From contig VGSX01000004.1 in NCBI GenBank assembly GCA_016874895.1, forward strand, positions 1-31,221: DNA of 31,221 bases, given 5' to 3'. This document shows positions 15,328-23,069 of the stretch, one piece after another (within the stretch, counting starts at the first letter, position 1; every line of letters starts with the position of its first letter). The notes under the pieces are model-generated. The model did no database searches and was not told the DNA's origin. It saw nothing but the letters and a program-made list of their open reading frames with translations. A program made the translations under genes and the position numbers. This DNA comes from Deltaproteobacteria bacterium. Lineage in GTDB: Bacteria > Desulfobacterota > Desulfobaccia > Desulfobaccales > Desulfobaccaceae.

Positions 15328-15960
15328 TTATCCCGCCTCCAGTTGCCTCCGCCCCTTGCCGGCTCCCGGAGAGGCCCGATTATGCTCCTGAACAGGCCCC
15401 GGACCATGATACAGGCTCATGGCCTGGCTCAGACCGCTTAGCAGAAACGTTTCCACGGCGGCCGCGGCCTGCGCCACCATGGCGGCGTATAATTCCGCTT
15501 CTGCCGGATAGCACCGGCTCAGGACATAACTTTCCACCGGCTCCCCGAACTGGGGCCGGCCGATGCCGACTTTCAAACGCAGGAATTCAGCTGAGTGTAT
15601 GGTGTTGATGATGGAGGCAATGCCCCGGTGTCCGCCAGCACCGCCTTTAATCACGAACTTTAAGCGCCCGAGGGGCAGATCCAGGTCATCATGAATGATA
15701 AATAAGTCGGCTGCGGTCACCTGAAAAAAGGACATCAAGCGAAACACGGCCCGTCCGCTCAGATTCATGAAGGTCTCGGGTTGAGCCAAAACCACCTCCT
15801 GGCCATGAAAAAACCCTTGCCCCCACCGGGAGGAACAGCTCTGGCGATTCAGGGACACACCCCAGCGCCTGGAGAGGAGGTCCACGATTTGAAAACCGAT
15901 ATTATGCCTCATGTGCATATAGCGAAGCCCTGGATTTCCCAGGCCGATGATGAGTTGCAC
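15328..15960 (-). CDS. pth: Peptidyl-tRNA hydrolase Pth
   Basis: 210 aa. Releases peptides from dropped-off peptidyl-tRNA. Landmarks: LIIGLGNPGLRYMHMRHNIGF with catalytic His in RHNIG, split here as LIIGLGNPGLRY and MHMRHNIGF; LAQPETFMNLSG with the substrate-binding Asn; FIIHDDLDLPLG with the conserved Asp; and GGAGGHRGIASI. The last motif usually reads GGHNG, so Asn is replaced by Arg here, a variant seen in some families as I recall. A C-terminal extension of about 20 residues is polar. It lies between prs (upstream in transcription) and the unknown 163-aa gene. Conserved order prs-(rplY)-pth is partly kept, but no rplY is found. Confidence 0.96.
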   Translation of the reverse strand: MQLIIGLGNPGLRYMHMRHNIGFQIVDLLSRRWGVSLNRQSCSSRWGQGFFHGQEVVLAQPETFMNLSGRAVFRLMSFFQVTAADLFIIHDDLDLPLGRLKFVIKGGAGGHRGIASIINTIHSAEFLRLKVGIGRPQFGEPVESYVLSRCYPAEAELYAAMVAQAAAAVETFLLSGLSQAMSLYHGPGPVQEHNRASPGAGKGRRQLEAG

Positions 15961-16301
15961 GGTAAACCTTCCTGATGGCGAAGTACTAATAGAGGCGTCA
16001 AAACAAAGCCTTGAGTAATAATGCGTTTCCAGATACGAAGTGGGATCGAGATAACAACCTTTCGGAACTGAGGGTGTTCAGGCGCACTTCGCCAGCTTTT
16101 CCAGCAGCCGGCGCCCCGGACGGCAGACTGCCCGCCCGCCCGTGAGTCGGTGCCTGGACCGGCCGCTAAAGACAAGCCTTCCTTCTGGTGGTATCTTTCC
16201 CGCCGGCCAGGGCAAAAGCAGCCCATCTTGGTTTGATGGTAAAAGTTATCAAAGACAGAGAGATGCAGGAATATTTTTTTAATGGAGCCTCTTGCAAAAT
16301 T
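15961..16301. other. Gap between prs and pth with no recognised gene
   Basis: A 341-bp stretch on the path prs to pth, where many bacteria carry rplY (ribosomal protein L25). I checked minus-strand frames for an L25-like sequence and found none; the only open frame (about 105 codons, overlapping pth) is compositionally odd and Cys/Arg/Gly-rich, so I do not call it. The middle (16120-16200) is very GC-rich with several short self-complementary tracts (for example gccggc, ccggcc). It may be a leader or structured RNA for pth, but no known family was recognised. Confidence 0.4.
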
Positions 16302-17237
16302 TTAAACAAATAAAGAGCTGACCGAATCCTGATTATGAATCCGCCGGATGGCTTCCGCCAAGATGGGTGCGACGGAAAGAACTTTAATTTTATCCAAGGC
16401 TTCCGCTTCCGGGGTCAGGGGTATGGTATCGGTGACGATGAGACTGCGCAGTAACGAGTTTTTGATGGCGGCGACGGAACTCCGGGACAGCACCGGATGG
16501 GTAACGCAGGCATGAACGGCCCGGGCTCCATGCCGCACCAGGATTTCCGCGGCCATGGTCAGGGTGCCGCCGGTGTTGACCATGTCATCAATAATAACCG
16601 CTTCTTTGCCCCAGACATTGCCGATGAGGGTCATTGCCGATATTGTCGCCCCCTCCCGACGTTTGTCGATGATGGCCAGGCTGCCTGGCAGGCGGCGGGC
16701 AAAGGCCCGGGCCCGCTCCACCCCGCCGGTGTCCGGCGACACAATAGCCACATCGGGGGTGAAATTCGTGTGCATATAATCCAGGAGGACCGGGGTGGCA
16801 TAGAGATGGTCCACCGGTATGTTAAAAAAACCCTGGAGCTGCCCGGTATGCAAATCCATGGTGAGCAGCCGCTGGGCCCCAGCCGTGGATATCAAGTCGG
16901 CCACCAGTTTGGCCGTAATGGGCATACGCGGTGCGGTCTTGCGATCCTGCCGGGCGTAAGCGTAATAGGGCACCACCGCAGTGATACACCCTGCCGAAGC
17001 CCGTTTCAGAGCGTCCATCAGCACCAGCAGCTCCATCACATGCTCGTTCACCGGGGTGCAGGTGGGCTGGATGACGAAAACATCTTTGCCCCGGACGTTC
17101 TCCTTGATTTCCACGATTATTTCGCCGTCAGAGAAACGACCCACCTCGGCCTCCCCCAGAGGTATGTCCAGGAAGGAGCAGATTTTTTCCGCCAGGGGGC
17201 GGTTGGCGTTGCCCGAAAAGATTTTGAGATCGTTCAT
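16302..17237 (-). CDS. prs: Ribose-phosphate pyrophosphokinase (PRPP synthase) Prs
   Basis: 311 aa class I PRPP synthase: ribose 5-phosphate + ATP to PRPP + AMP, feeding purine, pyrimidine, His, Trp and NAD synthesis. Motifs: FSGNANRPLAEKI, GRFSDGEIIVEIKENVRGKD (flexible/regulatory flap), YYAYARQDRKT (ATP-binding), TMDLHTGQLQGFF, SPDTGGVERARAFA, and the PRPP-binding loop VIIDDMVNTGGTL. ATG 17237 has GGAGGT 6 nt upstream. It is downstream of ispE, a gene order common in bacteria. The 127-bp ispE-prs gap contains a long inverted repeat. Confidence 0.97.
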   Translation of the reverse strand: MNDLKIFSGNANRPLAEKICSFLDIPLGEAEVGRFSDGEIIVEIKENVRGKDVFVIQPTCTPVNEHVMELLVLMDALKRASAGCITAVVPYYAYARQDRKTAPRMPITAKLVADLISTAGAQRLLTMDLHTGQLQGFFNIPVDHLYATPVLLDYMHTNFTPDVAIVSPDTGGVERARAFARRLPGSLAIIDKRREGATISAMTLIGNVWGKEAVIIDDMVNTGGTLTMAAEILVRHGARAVHACVTHPVLSRSSVAAIKNSLLRSLIVTDTIPLTPEAEALDKIKVLSVAPILAEAIRRIHNQDSVSSLFV

Positions 17238-17288
17238 CGGCCCACCTCCGGTGGGGCTTGTTGGACGGGAGAGTGAAACGTTTTTTGC

Positions 17289-17359
17289 CGGCGGCCTTCT
17301 CTTGCAGTCGTCTCAATGAGCCGCGGTCATGAAGGTCAACCGCGTGACAGAGGCCGCCG
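17289..17359 (-). repeat. Nested inverted repeat between ispE and prs
   Basis: On the minus strand CGGCGGCCT (from 17351-17359) pairs perfectly with AGGCCGCCG (from 17289-17297), 9 bp. Inside it CGCGGT/ACCGCG (17339-17344 with 17322-17327) makes a second 6-bp stem. It sits between the ispE stop and the prs ribosome site, so it would form in the ispE-prs transcript or in the prs leader. It is not followed by a U tract in the minus direction beyond gcaaaaaac, so it is not a classical terminator. Confidence 0.55.
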
Positions 17360-17364
17360 AGTCA

Positions 17365-18201
17365 TTAAACAAGGCCCTGGGTCACTGCGGCCCAGTGGCC
17401 GGTGGTGGCCTGGAGACGGGCTCCGGCCTGCCGGGCAGTCCCTTCGTCGGCAAAAATACCGAACACGGTGGGCCCGCTGCCGGACATGAGGGCTCCCTGG
17501 GCCCCCTCCTGGAGGAGGGCCAGCTTCAGGTCTGCCAACACCGGGTAGCGCTGCAGGGTGACGGTTTCCAGATCATTGTGCAGCCAGGAGCTGGGGGGCT
17601 CCCGGCTCAGTCTGGTGAAAAAGTCAGGATCCGGGGGCTGATAGGGCGGCTGCACCTGGGAGTAGACCCAGGCCGTGGACACCGCAAACCCCGGATTTAC
17701 CAATACCAGCCAGCAGGGCGGCAGGGTCACCGGGGTTAAAACGTCACCGATACCCCTTCCCAGGGCCGGCCCGGCCATGAGAAAAAACGGCACATCCGCC
17801 CCCAATTGCCTGGCCAGGTAATGCAGCCGGGATTCATCCAGGGGCTGGCCCCGCAACCGGTTAAGCCCCTTGAGGACCCCGGCCGCGTCGCTGCTCCCGC
17901 CTCCCAGACCTGCGGCTAGGGGAATGTTTTTGGTGAGTCTGATGCGCAGACCGAATTTCTGGGACGCGGACTCCTGGAAAGCCAGGGCCGCCCGCAGGGC
18001 CAGGTTCCCCTCGTCCCAGGGGAGATCCGGATGGTTGCACTCCAGCGCCAGGCTTTCCCCCACCACTGTCAGGTTAAGCTCATCGGCCAGGGAAAGGGGC
18101 TGCATGACGGTTACCAGTTCGTGATAACCGTCCGGCCGCCGCCCCACCACCTTAAGATAGAGATTGACCTTGGCCGGACACCACCAGGTCAAGGAGTTCA
18201 T
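17365..18201 (-). CDS. ispE: 4-diphosphocytidyl-2-C-methyl-D-erythritol kinase IspE
   Basis: 278 aa GHMP kinase of the MEP isoprenoid pathway. Motif 1: PAKVNLYLKVVGRRPDGYHEL. The ATP-binding glycine loop is NIPLAAGLGGGSSDAAGVL. The C-terminal motif 3 is GALMSGSGPTVFGIF. Catalytic Asp/Lys positions are present in PAKVNL and the region around LGADVPFFL. The ATG 18201 start overlaps nothing; a DUF1844 gene ends 12 nt upstream on the same strand, so the two are probably in one operon followed by prs. Confidence 0.96.
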   Translation of the reverse strand: MNSLTWWCPAKVNLYLKVVGRRPDGYHELVTVMQPLSLADELNLTVVGESLALECNHPDLPWDEGNLALRAALAFQESASQKFGLRIRLTKNIPLAAGLGGGSSDAAGVLKGLNRLRGQPLDESRLHYLARQLGADVPFFLMAGPALGRGIGDVLTPVTLPPCWLVLVNPGFAVSTAWVYSQVQPPYQPPDPDFFTRLSREPPSSWLHNDLETVTLQRYPVLADLKLALLQEGAQGALMSGSGPTVFGIFADEGTARQAGARLQATTGHWAAVTQGLV

Positions 18202-18213
18202 GAAACCGCCGCC

Positions 18214-18639
18214 TTACTTGGATACTTCTTTAACATAGCGCAGGCGCAGGTCATAGAGCAAGTGGTCAAAGAGATTTTCTTCGTCCGGGGTGAGATTATT
18301 TCGGGTTTTTTCCCTCAGGACACCCAAAAGATCAATGGTCTGTTTGGCCAGGGGCAGATTTTTTTCGGAAGCGCCGGTTTCAGGATGGGGCAGGTCGCCG
18401 AAATAGAAAAACACCGAAGTGCCCAGGGACATGATGAACGACGAGAAGGAAATTTCCGGCAAAGGGCCTTCGGGGCGAGCAGCGACGTTATTGGTGGCCT
18501 TATGGGACTCCGCCTCGTACGCCTCCCGGGCCGCCTCCTGCTGCCGGGACTCTTCCCGCAACCGTTCTTTTTCTTCCTCTGGTTGCTGAAAAAAACGGCG
18601 GTCTTTGACGGTGAAGCCTTTATCCTCGGTATCGGTCAT
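18214..18639 (-). CDS. DUF1844 domain-containing protein
   Basis: 141 aa. The N-terminal half is charged and Glu/Arg-rich (FQQPEEEKERLREESRQQE), likely coiled coil or disordered. The C-terminal half carries the DUF1844 pattern: ISFSSFIMSLGTSVFFYFGD, NLPLAKQTIDLLGVLREKT, and NLTPDEENLFDHLLYDLRLRYV. The function of this family is not known; in Desulfobacterota it is often near isoprenoid or biosynthetic genes, as I recall. It sits 12 nt upstream of ispE. The upstream gap to serA contains a hairpin. Confidence 0.88.
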   Translation of the reverse strand: MTDTEDKGFTVKDRRFFQQPEEEKERLREESRQQEAAREAYEAESHKATNNVAARPEGPLPEISFSSFIMSLGTSVFFYFGDLPHPETGASEKNLPLAKQTIDLLGVLREKTRNNLTPDEENLFDHLLYDLRLRYVKEVSK

Positions 18640-18667
18640 GCCAACCTCTTATAATCAGGAAAGAAGT

Positions 18668-18693
18668 GAGGAGCGGCCCCAAGACCGCTCCTC
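18668..18693 (-). terminator. Likely terminator after serA
   Basis: Perfect 9-bp stem GAGGAGCGG/CCGCTCCTC with an 8-nt loop, 9 nt after the serA stop in the minus direction. The following sequence is ACTTCTTTCCTG, pyrimidine-rich but not a clean U tract, so termination may be partial and allow read-through into DUF1844-ispE-prs. Confidence 0.5.
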
Positions 18694-18701
18694 AGCCGCA
18701 A

Positions 18702-20282
18702 TTACAGTTCCAAGGGTTGCGCCGAGGCCACGTGCGGCAGGGCCCGGACATCGGCCAGGCATTCGGGGGTCACGGGGGTATCGGTGGTCAAGAGAATAAT
18801 ATTCTGACCCCGGTCCTTTTCCTGGCCCACTGTCATCCGGGCAATGTTGATATCATGTTTGCCGATGGTGGTGCCGATGGCCCCGATCACCCCAGGCCGG
18901 TCGGTGTTATAGATGAACAGCATGTGGCCCTGGGGCACTGCCTCCAACCGGAAGGCGTTTATGCGGACTATCCGGGGCTCGTAGCGTCCGAAAACGGTCC
19001 CCGCCAACAGGTTTTCCTCTTTCCCGGCCCGCACGGTCAGCCGCAGTTGGGTGGTAAAATCCTCGGCCGATTCCACTTTGGTCTCGGTGATATGAATGCC
19101 CCGGCCTTTGGCGATGGCCGGCGCATTAACGTAATTCACTTCATCCCGCATGATGGGATAGAGCAGGCCTTTCATAATGGAATGGAACAGCGGCGTGGTG
19201 TCCAGTTTGGAGATCTCGCCGATATATTCAATATTGACGCTGTCGATGGGGCCTTCGGCGATCTGGGTCTGGAAGGAACCCAGGGCCTCGGCCAGGGTCA
19301 GGAAGGGCCGCAGTTGATTCAGAACCTCACCGCTCACCGACGGGGCGTTCACCGCATTTTTCACCGTGCCGTTGAGCAGGTAATCCACCATCTGCTCCGC
19401 CACGGCCACGGCCACATTTTCCTGGGCCTCTTCCGTGGAGGCCCCCAGGTGCGGGGTGCAGATGACATTGCCCATGAGCAGCAGAGGCGACCCCACCGGC
19501 GGCTCCTGTTCAAAAACGTCCAGGGCCGCGCCGGCCACGATGCCTTCTTCCAGGGCCTCCTTCAGGGCCTCCTCATCAATCAGGCCGCCCCGGGCGCAGT
19601 TGATGATCATCACCCCCCGCTTCATCTTTTTAAAGGCGTCCCGGTTGATGATGTGGGCGCTTTCCTTGGTCCTGGGGAGATGCAGGGTGATGAAATCAGA
19701 CTTGGCGAACAATTCATCCAGGGTAACCACCTCAACGCCGCAGGAGGTAACCACCTCTTTTTTGACAAAGGGATCATAACCCAGGATGCGCATTTTCAGG
19801 CCCTGGGCCCGGCTGGCCACCACCGTGCCGATGCGTCCCAAACCGATGATCCCCAAGGTCTTGTTATAGACCTCCCTGCCCTGGAAACGCTTCTTCTCCC
19901 ACCGGCCTTCCCGCATGGAATGGGCCGCCTGGGGGATGTTCCGGGCCAGGGCCAGCATCATGGAAACGGCATGTTCTCCGGTGGTGATGGTATTGCCCCC
20001 CGGGGTGTTCATGACCACGATGCCCCGTTTGGTGGCCTCGGGAATGTTAACATTGTCCAGGCCCGTCCCGGCCCGGCCCACTACCTTGAGCCGCCGGGCC
20101 ACTTCCATCACCTCGGTGGTCACTTTGGTGGCGCTGCGGATGACCAGCCCGTCCACATCCTGAACCACTTCCCTAAACTCTTCCGGCGGCATGCCGGGGC
20201 GGTTAATGACTTCGATGTTGGGTGCCTGCTCGAAGATGGCCACCCCTTTGGCGTGCAGATTGTCGCTGATAAGAACTTTCAT
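18702..20282 (-). CDS. serA: D-3-phosphoglycerate dehydrogenase SerA (long form)
   Basis: 526 aa, the long form with both regulatory domains. Catalyses 3-phosphoglycerate to 3-phosphohydroxypyruvate, the first step of serine synthesis. Order: N-terminal substrate-binding half (KVLISDNLHAKGVAIFEQ), Rossmann NAD site LGIIGLGRIGTVVASRA, catalytic Arg in NCARGGLIDEEAL, and the Glu and His in PHLGASTEEAQENVA. From about residue 330 comes an intervening (allosteric substrate-binding) domain, then a C-terminal ACT domain HMLFIYNTDRPGVIGAIG, which in this family binds serine for feedback control. The ATG lies 3 nt after the stop of the class V aminotransferase gene, so the two are translationally coupled. 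Confidence 0.97.
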   Translation of the reverse strand: MKVLISDNLHAKGVAIFEQAPNIEVINRPGMPPEEFREVVQDVDGLVIRSATKVTTEVMEVARRLKVVGRAGTGLDNVNIPEATKRGIVVMNTPGGNTITTGEHAVSMMLALARNIPQAAHSMREGRWEKKRFQGREVYNKTLGIIGLGRIGTVVASRAQGLKMRILGYDPFVKKEVVTSCGVEVVTLDELFAKSDFITLHLPRTKESAHIINRDAFKKMKRGVMIINCARGGLIDEEALKEALEEGIVAGAALDVFEQEPPVGSPLLLMGNVICTPHLGASTEEAQENVAVAVAEQMVDYLLNGTVKNAVNAPSVSGEVLNQLRPFLTLAEALGSFQTQIAEGPIDSVNIEYIGEISKLDTTPLFHSIMKGLLYPIMRDEVNYVNAPAIAKGRGIHITETKVESAEDFTTQLRLTVRAGKEENLLAGTVFGRYEPRIVRINAFRLEAVPQGHMLFIYNTDRPGVIGAIGTTIGKHDINIARMTVGQEKDRGQNIILLTTDTPVTPECLADVRALPHVASAQPLEL

Positions 20283-20285
20283 GGC

Positions 20286-21431
20286 TTAGGCCCCCCCGAA
20301 CAGTACTTCTTCCGCGGCCTTGACGCCGGCGCCGTAAGGGGCTTTGTAACCCAGTTCGTTCAGGACCACCTCCAACGCGGCGATGATCATGATGATGTCG
20401 AAGTTGCCGATGTAGCCCATGTGAGCGATGCGGAAGATTTTGCCTTTGGCCTCAGCCTGGCCGCCGGCGATCATGATGCCGTATTTTTCCCGGAGGAGTT
20501 TCACCACGTCCTGGCCGTTGACACCGGCCGGGGCCATGATTGCGGTGAGGGCGTCGGTGGCCCCTTCTTTGCTGAAGAGCTCCAGCCCCAGGGCCTTCAC
20601 CGCGGCCTTGGTGGCCTTGGACATGAGCTTGTGCTCCGCAAAAATATTCTCCAGGCCGGTTTCCTTGAAATACCGCAGCACGTCTCTGAGGCCCATGACC
20701 AGGGACACCGCCGAGGTGTAGGCCCCGGTGTTCTTCTGGATGTTCTTCAGTTCCTTGGAGAAATTGAAGTAATACTTGTTGCATTTGGCGGTCTTGGTGA
20801 ATTCCCAGGCCTTGTCGCTCAGGCACACAAAGGCTAATCCCGGCGGCAGCATCATGGCCTTCTGGGAGCCCGAAACCAGTATGTCGATGCCCCAGGCATC
20901 CATGGGCAGTTCAAAGGCGCCCAGGGCGCTGATGGCGTCCACGATGAGCAGGGTGCCGGGCATAGTCCGGGTCAGCGCGGCAATCTCCTGCACAGGATGA
21001 TTGACGCCGGTGGAGGTCTCGTGGGCCTGGACGCACACGGCTTTAATCGCCGGATTGGCCTTCAGCCGGGCGGCAATCTCATCCACTTTAACGGCTTTGC
21101 CCCATTCCACATCAATGGCCTCGAAGTTGACCCCATAGGCCTCGCAGATTTCGCCCCAACGCTCGCCAAACTTACCGCCCCGCACTACCAGGGCCGTGTC
21201 CCCGGGGCTCATGGTGTTCGTAATCGACCCTTCCATGGCCCCGGTGCCGGTGGAGGCCAGAATCAAAACTTCCTGCTTGGTCTGAAATAAGTACTTAAGA
21301 CCCTCCCGGCACTCGGCCACCACTTCGGCAAACTGCGGCGAACGGTGATGAATGATGGGCGTAGCCATGGCTAACAAAGTTTCCGGGGACACCGGGGTGG
21401 GCCCGGGAGCCAACAGATAATGCTTCTTCAT
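20286..21431 (-). CDS. Class V aminotransferase (serine/alanine-glyoxylate type), likely serine pathway
   Basis: 381 aa PLP enzyme of the class V family (SGAT/AGAT/SPT group). N-terminal LAPGPTPVSPETLLAM, STGTGAMEGSI (phosphate loop), AHETSTGVNHPV, VDAISALGAFELPMD, and the PLP lysine in SGSQKAMMLPPGLAF. It is coupled to serA, 3 nt apart. In several archaea and Deltaproteobacteria a class V enzyme of this kind serves as phosphohydroxypyruvate aminotransferase in place of SerC, which the context suggests here. The alternative is alanine- or serine-glyoxylate transamination; sequence alone does not decide. ATG 21431 has AAGGA close upstream, and a good promoter lies 85 nt upstream. Confidence 0.92.
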   Translation of the reverse strand: MKKHYLLAPGPTPVSPETLLAMATPIIHHRSPQFAEVVAECREGLKYLFQTKQEVLILASTGTGAMEGSITNTMSPGDTALVVRGGKFGERWGEICEAYGVNFEAIDVEWGKAVKVDEIAARLKANPAIKAVCVQAHETSTGVNHPVQEIAALTRTMPGTLLIVDAISALGAFELPMDAWGIDILVSGSQKAMMLPPGLAFVCLSDKAWEFTKTAKCNKYYFNFSKELKNIQKNTGAYTSAVSLVMGLRDVLRYFKETGLENIFAEHKLMSKATKAAVKALGLELFSKEGATDALTAIMAPAGVNGQDVVKLLREKYGIMIAGGQAEAKGKIFRIAHMGYIGNFDIIMIIAALEVVLNELGYKAPYGAGVKAAEEVLFGGA

Positions 21432-21515
21432 AATCCTTCGTTTCCTTTAAGATAGTATTTTTTGCCCCGATACGGGGGAAGGGCAAACGTCTCCGATTTT
21501 AAAAAGTAAATTGTA

Positions 21516-21544
21516 ATTTTATTTGTCAGATCGCCTCTTGTCAA
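21516..21544 (-). promoter_or_regulatory. Sigma-70 promoter for aminotransferase-serA
   Basis: On the minus strand, consensus TTGACA (21539-21544), a 17-bp spacer and TAAAAT (21516-21521). The transcription start should be near 21509, giving a leader of about 78 nt. The leader contains TTTGCCC ... GGGCAAA (about 21471-21493 region), a 7-bp hairpin with a C-rich loop that can also pair CCCCG with CGGGG; a role in control is possible but unproven. Confidence 0.7.
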
Positions 21545-21677
21545 CACCCTTGTGAATAAAATATCTTGCCCCAGGTGTGCAATGAATAAGATTCTTTCGG
21601 ATAAACCCAAAGGAACCGGGTAACCGGAGATTATCAGTCAGGGTAAATATTCGGCCAACTCGATAATAGCCAAAGAA

Positions 21678-21965
21678 TCAAGTAGTACACAAAGCTTGTT
21701 TGAAAGAGTGTTCCAGGGGGGAGAGCCAGATATCCTTGACGGGTAGAGAGAAGGTCTGGTGAACCTCGAGTTTGCCGCGGCCTTTGGTTTGGCCGGCATG
21801 GATCCGGTCGGCAACTTTATAACAGGTTCCCAAAAAAACGGTGGGTTTCGACAACAAACCGCCCGTCACTGTGCCGGGCGCCAGATCAAGGCCCCTGGTC
21901 TTTAAATCTGCCAGCAGAAGATGCGTTGTCAGTAGGTGCAGAAGTTCTTTTCCAGTACTGAAATG
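21678..21965 (-). pseudogene. Second DruA-like (DUF4338) remnant joined to an IS66-like fragment
   Basis: One continuous 95-codon frame without a plausible start. The downstream part, from about 21855 to the TGA at 21678, reads SKPTVFLGTCYKVADRIHAG, then QTKGRGKLEVHQTFSLPVKD and EHSFKQALCTT. It is nearly identical to the copy at 10.3-10.5 kb. The upstream part, about 21863-21965 (KELLHLLTTHLLLADLKTRG, LDLAPGTVTGGLL), does not match that copy; it resembles an IS66-type transposase segment (LxxRGLxLxxGTVxxGL) from memory. Homology with the first copy continues about 35 bp past the stop. The flanks, 21545-21640 and 21966-22044, hold nothing recognised apart from a short ggctgaaagct tract. It is non-functional debris. 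Confidence 0.65.
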
Positions 21966-22044
21966 TTACGGGTGCGAAACTTGATTAATAAATTTTATTC
22001 CGAGGCCCATGGCTGAAAGCTCATTAACAAATCAACGCCACCGC

Positions 22045-22494
22045 TTATCCGTCCCTGGGTTTCACTCCATCCTCTACATGGGGTAGAAGCGACGGGCCCG
22101 TGGCCTCGTGGATAGCATCGCTCTCCGCTAAGTAGGGCTTCATATCCAGCACCGGCGTCCCCTCCCGGGCGTCCAGGCCTGCCAGGATTACCCGGTGGCC
22201 CTCCATCCCCAGTAAACGGGCGGCGCTCAGTCCGATGAGGTTGGGCCGCACCGGGGCCCGGGTCGCAAAGACCCCGGTGAGGGGATTGGCCGGATTGCGG
22301 CAGGGGTGCACCTGGAGGATGCCCCGGTCCCGGGGATTGTCGTTCTCGTGGAACCAGAAAATCACCCAGACGTGTGAGTACTGGGCCAATCCCAGAAGGG
22401 CGGGCAGGTAAGCCGCCTCCACCTCGATAATGCCCTGGCGGCCGTCCTGCTTCCTGACCCAGCCGATGGGTTTGAGAAGGTATGTCTCAGTCAT
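22045..22494 (-). CDS. trmO: tRNA (m6t6A37) methyltransferase TrmO/TsaA family
   Basis: 149 aa UPF0066/TsaA beta-barrel protein. The family methylates N6 of t6A37 in certain tRNAs using SAM. Motifs: IGWVRKQDGRQGIIEVEAAY, GLAQYSHVWVIFWFH, and the signature PLTGVFATRAPVRPNLIGLS, where the usual RPNPIG has Leu for the second Pro, then LDAREGTPVLDMKPYL. It is shorter than E. coli TrmO (about 235 aa), lacking the C-terminal domain, as in archaeal and many bacterial members. Family members in other contexts are unrelated to tRNA, so the precise substrate is inference. It stands as a single gene on the minus strand. Confidence 0.85.
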   Translation of the reverse strand: MTETYLLKPIGWVRKQDGRQGIIEVEAAYLPALLGLAQYSHVWVIFWFHENDNPRDRGILQVHPCRNPANPLTGVFATRAPVRPNLIGLSAARLLGMEGHRVILAGLDAREGTPVLDMKPYLAESDAIHEATGPSLLPHVEDGVKPRDG

Positions 22495-22589
22495 GATAAC
22501 TTCATGATATCAAACTAAAGTCAGTGTGATAATGTCTTCTATCGATGGGCACCGTGCCCGGCCCACCTACAGCTTTCTTCATACCGGCG

Positions 22590-22631
22590 AAAAAAAGGGA
22601 TGTGATCAGGCTTTCGGCCTTTCCACATCCC
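22590..22631 (-). terminator. Intrinsic terminator of the lipoprotein pair
   Basis: On the minus strand GGGATGTG (from 22624-22631) pairs with CACATCCC (from 22597-22604); the interior has a second AGGC/GCCT stem. The hairpin is followed by seven T residues (22590-22596). It lies 36 nt after the stop of the second lipoprotein gene. This is a textbook terminator. Confidence 0.85.
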
Positions 22632-22666
22632 CTTGACGGATTAAAAATTAGGCTTTAGTAGTTAAG

Positions 22667-22993
22667 TTATTTTCTTTTTCTTTTTTTCGGCGCGGGTCTT
22701 ACCGAAGCCATAGCGGCACAGACTTCATCGGCTGCTTTTTCTGCACGCATTGCAGCCGTGTCGGCACGATTAGCAGCAGCTTGAGCTCTTGCTATCGGTT
22801 GTTTTGCAGCCTGTGCAGCATTGTCAGCGCTGGTAGCAGCAACTGCGGCTCGGTCGGCAGCTGATTTGGCTTGCTCCATGTACATCTTGCAATCATCAAT
22901 TTCCTTTTGGCAGCAACCAGAAGCTCCGACCACCAGGGCAAAGACCGCGAGGAGCGCCAAGGCATAGCCTTTTTTGTTAAACGCCTTCCTCAT
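22667..22993 (-). CDS. Lpp-like alanine-zipper lipoprotein (second of pair)
   Basis: 108 aa. A positively charged start (MRKAFNKKGY), hydrophobic helix (ALALLAVFALVVGASG) and CC mark a probable lipoprotein signal; the lipobox is loose (A-S-G-C). The mature chain is almost wholly Ala-rich coiled coil with heptad spacing (AKSAADRAAVAATSADNAAQ, AAANRADTAAMRAEKAADEV) and ends in KKRKRK. This is the architecture of Braun-type (Lpp/OprI) murein lipoproteins, which trimerise in the outer membrane and attach by a C-terminal Lys to peptidoglycan. The basic end ...RK fits that role. It is a clear paralogue of the gene just upstream, differing in length of the zipper; GGGGGT precedes the ATG. Confidence 0.85.
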   Translation of the reverse strand: MRKAFNKKGYALALLAVFALVVGASGCCQKEIDDCKMYMEQAKSAADRAAVAATSADNAAQAAKQPIARAQAAANRADTAAMRAEKAADEVCAAMASVRPAPKKRKRK

Positions 22994-23069
22994 CGATTAC
23001 CCCCTTCTCGGAGAGGAACCAGCTTTGCTGAGTTTTCCCCCCCAGTAAACTTTGTTTTTGTGCACAGAC

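Noticed and set aside
16120..16200. GC-rich tract on the minus strand checked as RNase P RNA, SRP RNA or a molybdenum-cofactor motif
   Set aside because: Diagnostic sequences of those RNAs are absent.
15909..16226. 105-codon minus-strand frame in the prs-pth gap, tested as possible L25
   Set aside because: No L25 similarity, overlaps pth by about 50 bp, odd Arg/Gly/Cys composition and no ribosome site.
18666..20837. 723-codon plus-strand open frame opposite serA and the aminotransferase
   Set aside because: It is rich in Gly, His and Gln as expected for an antisense frame, spans two confident minus-strand genes, and has no recognisable motif.
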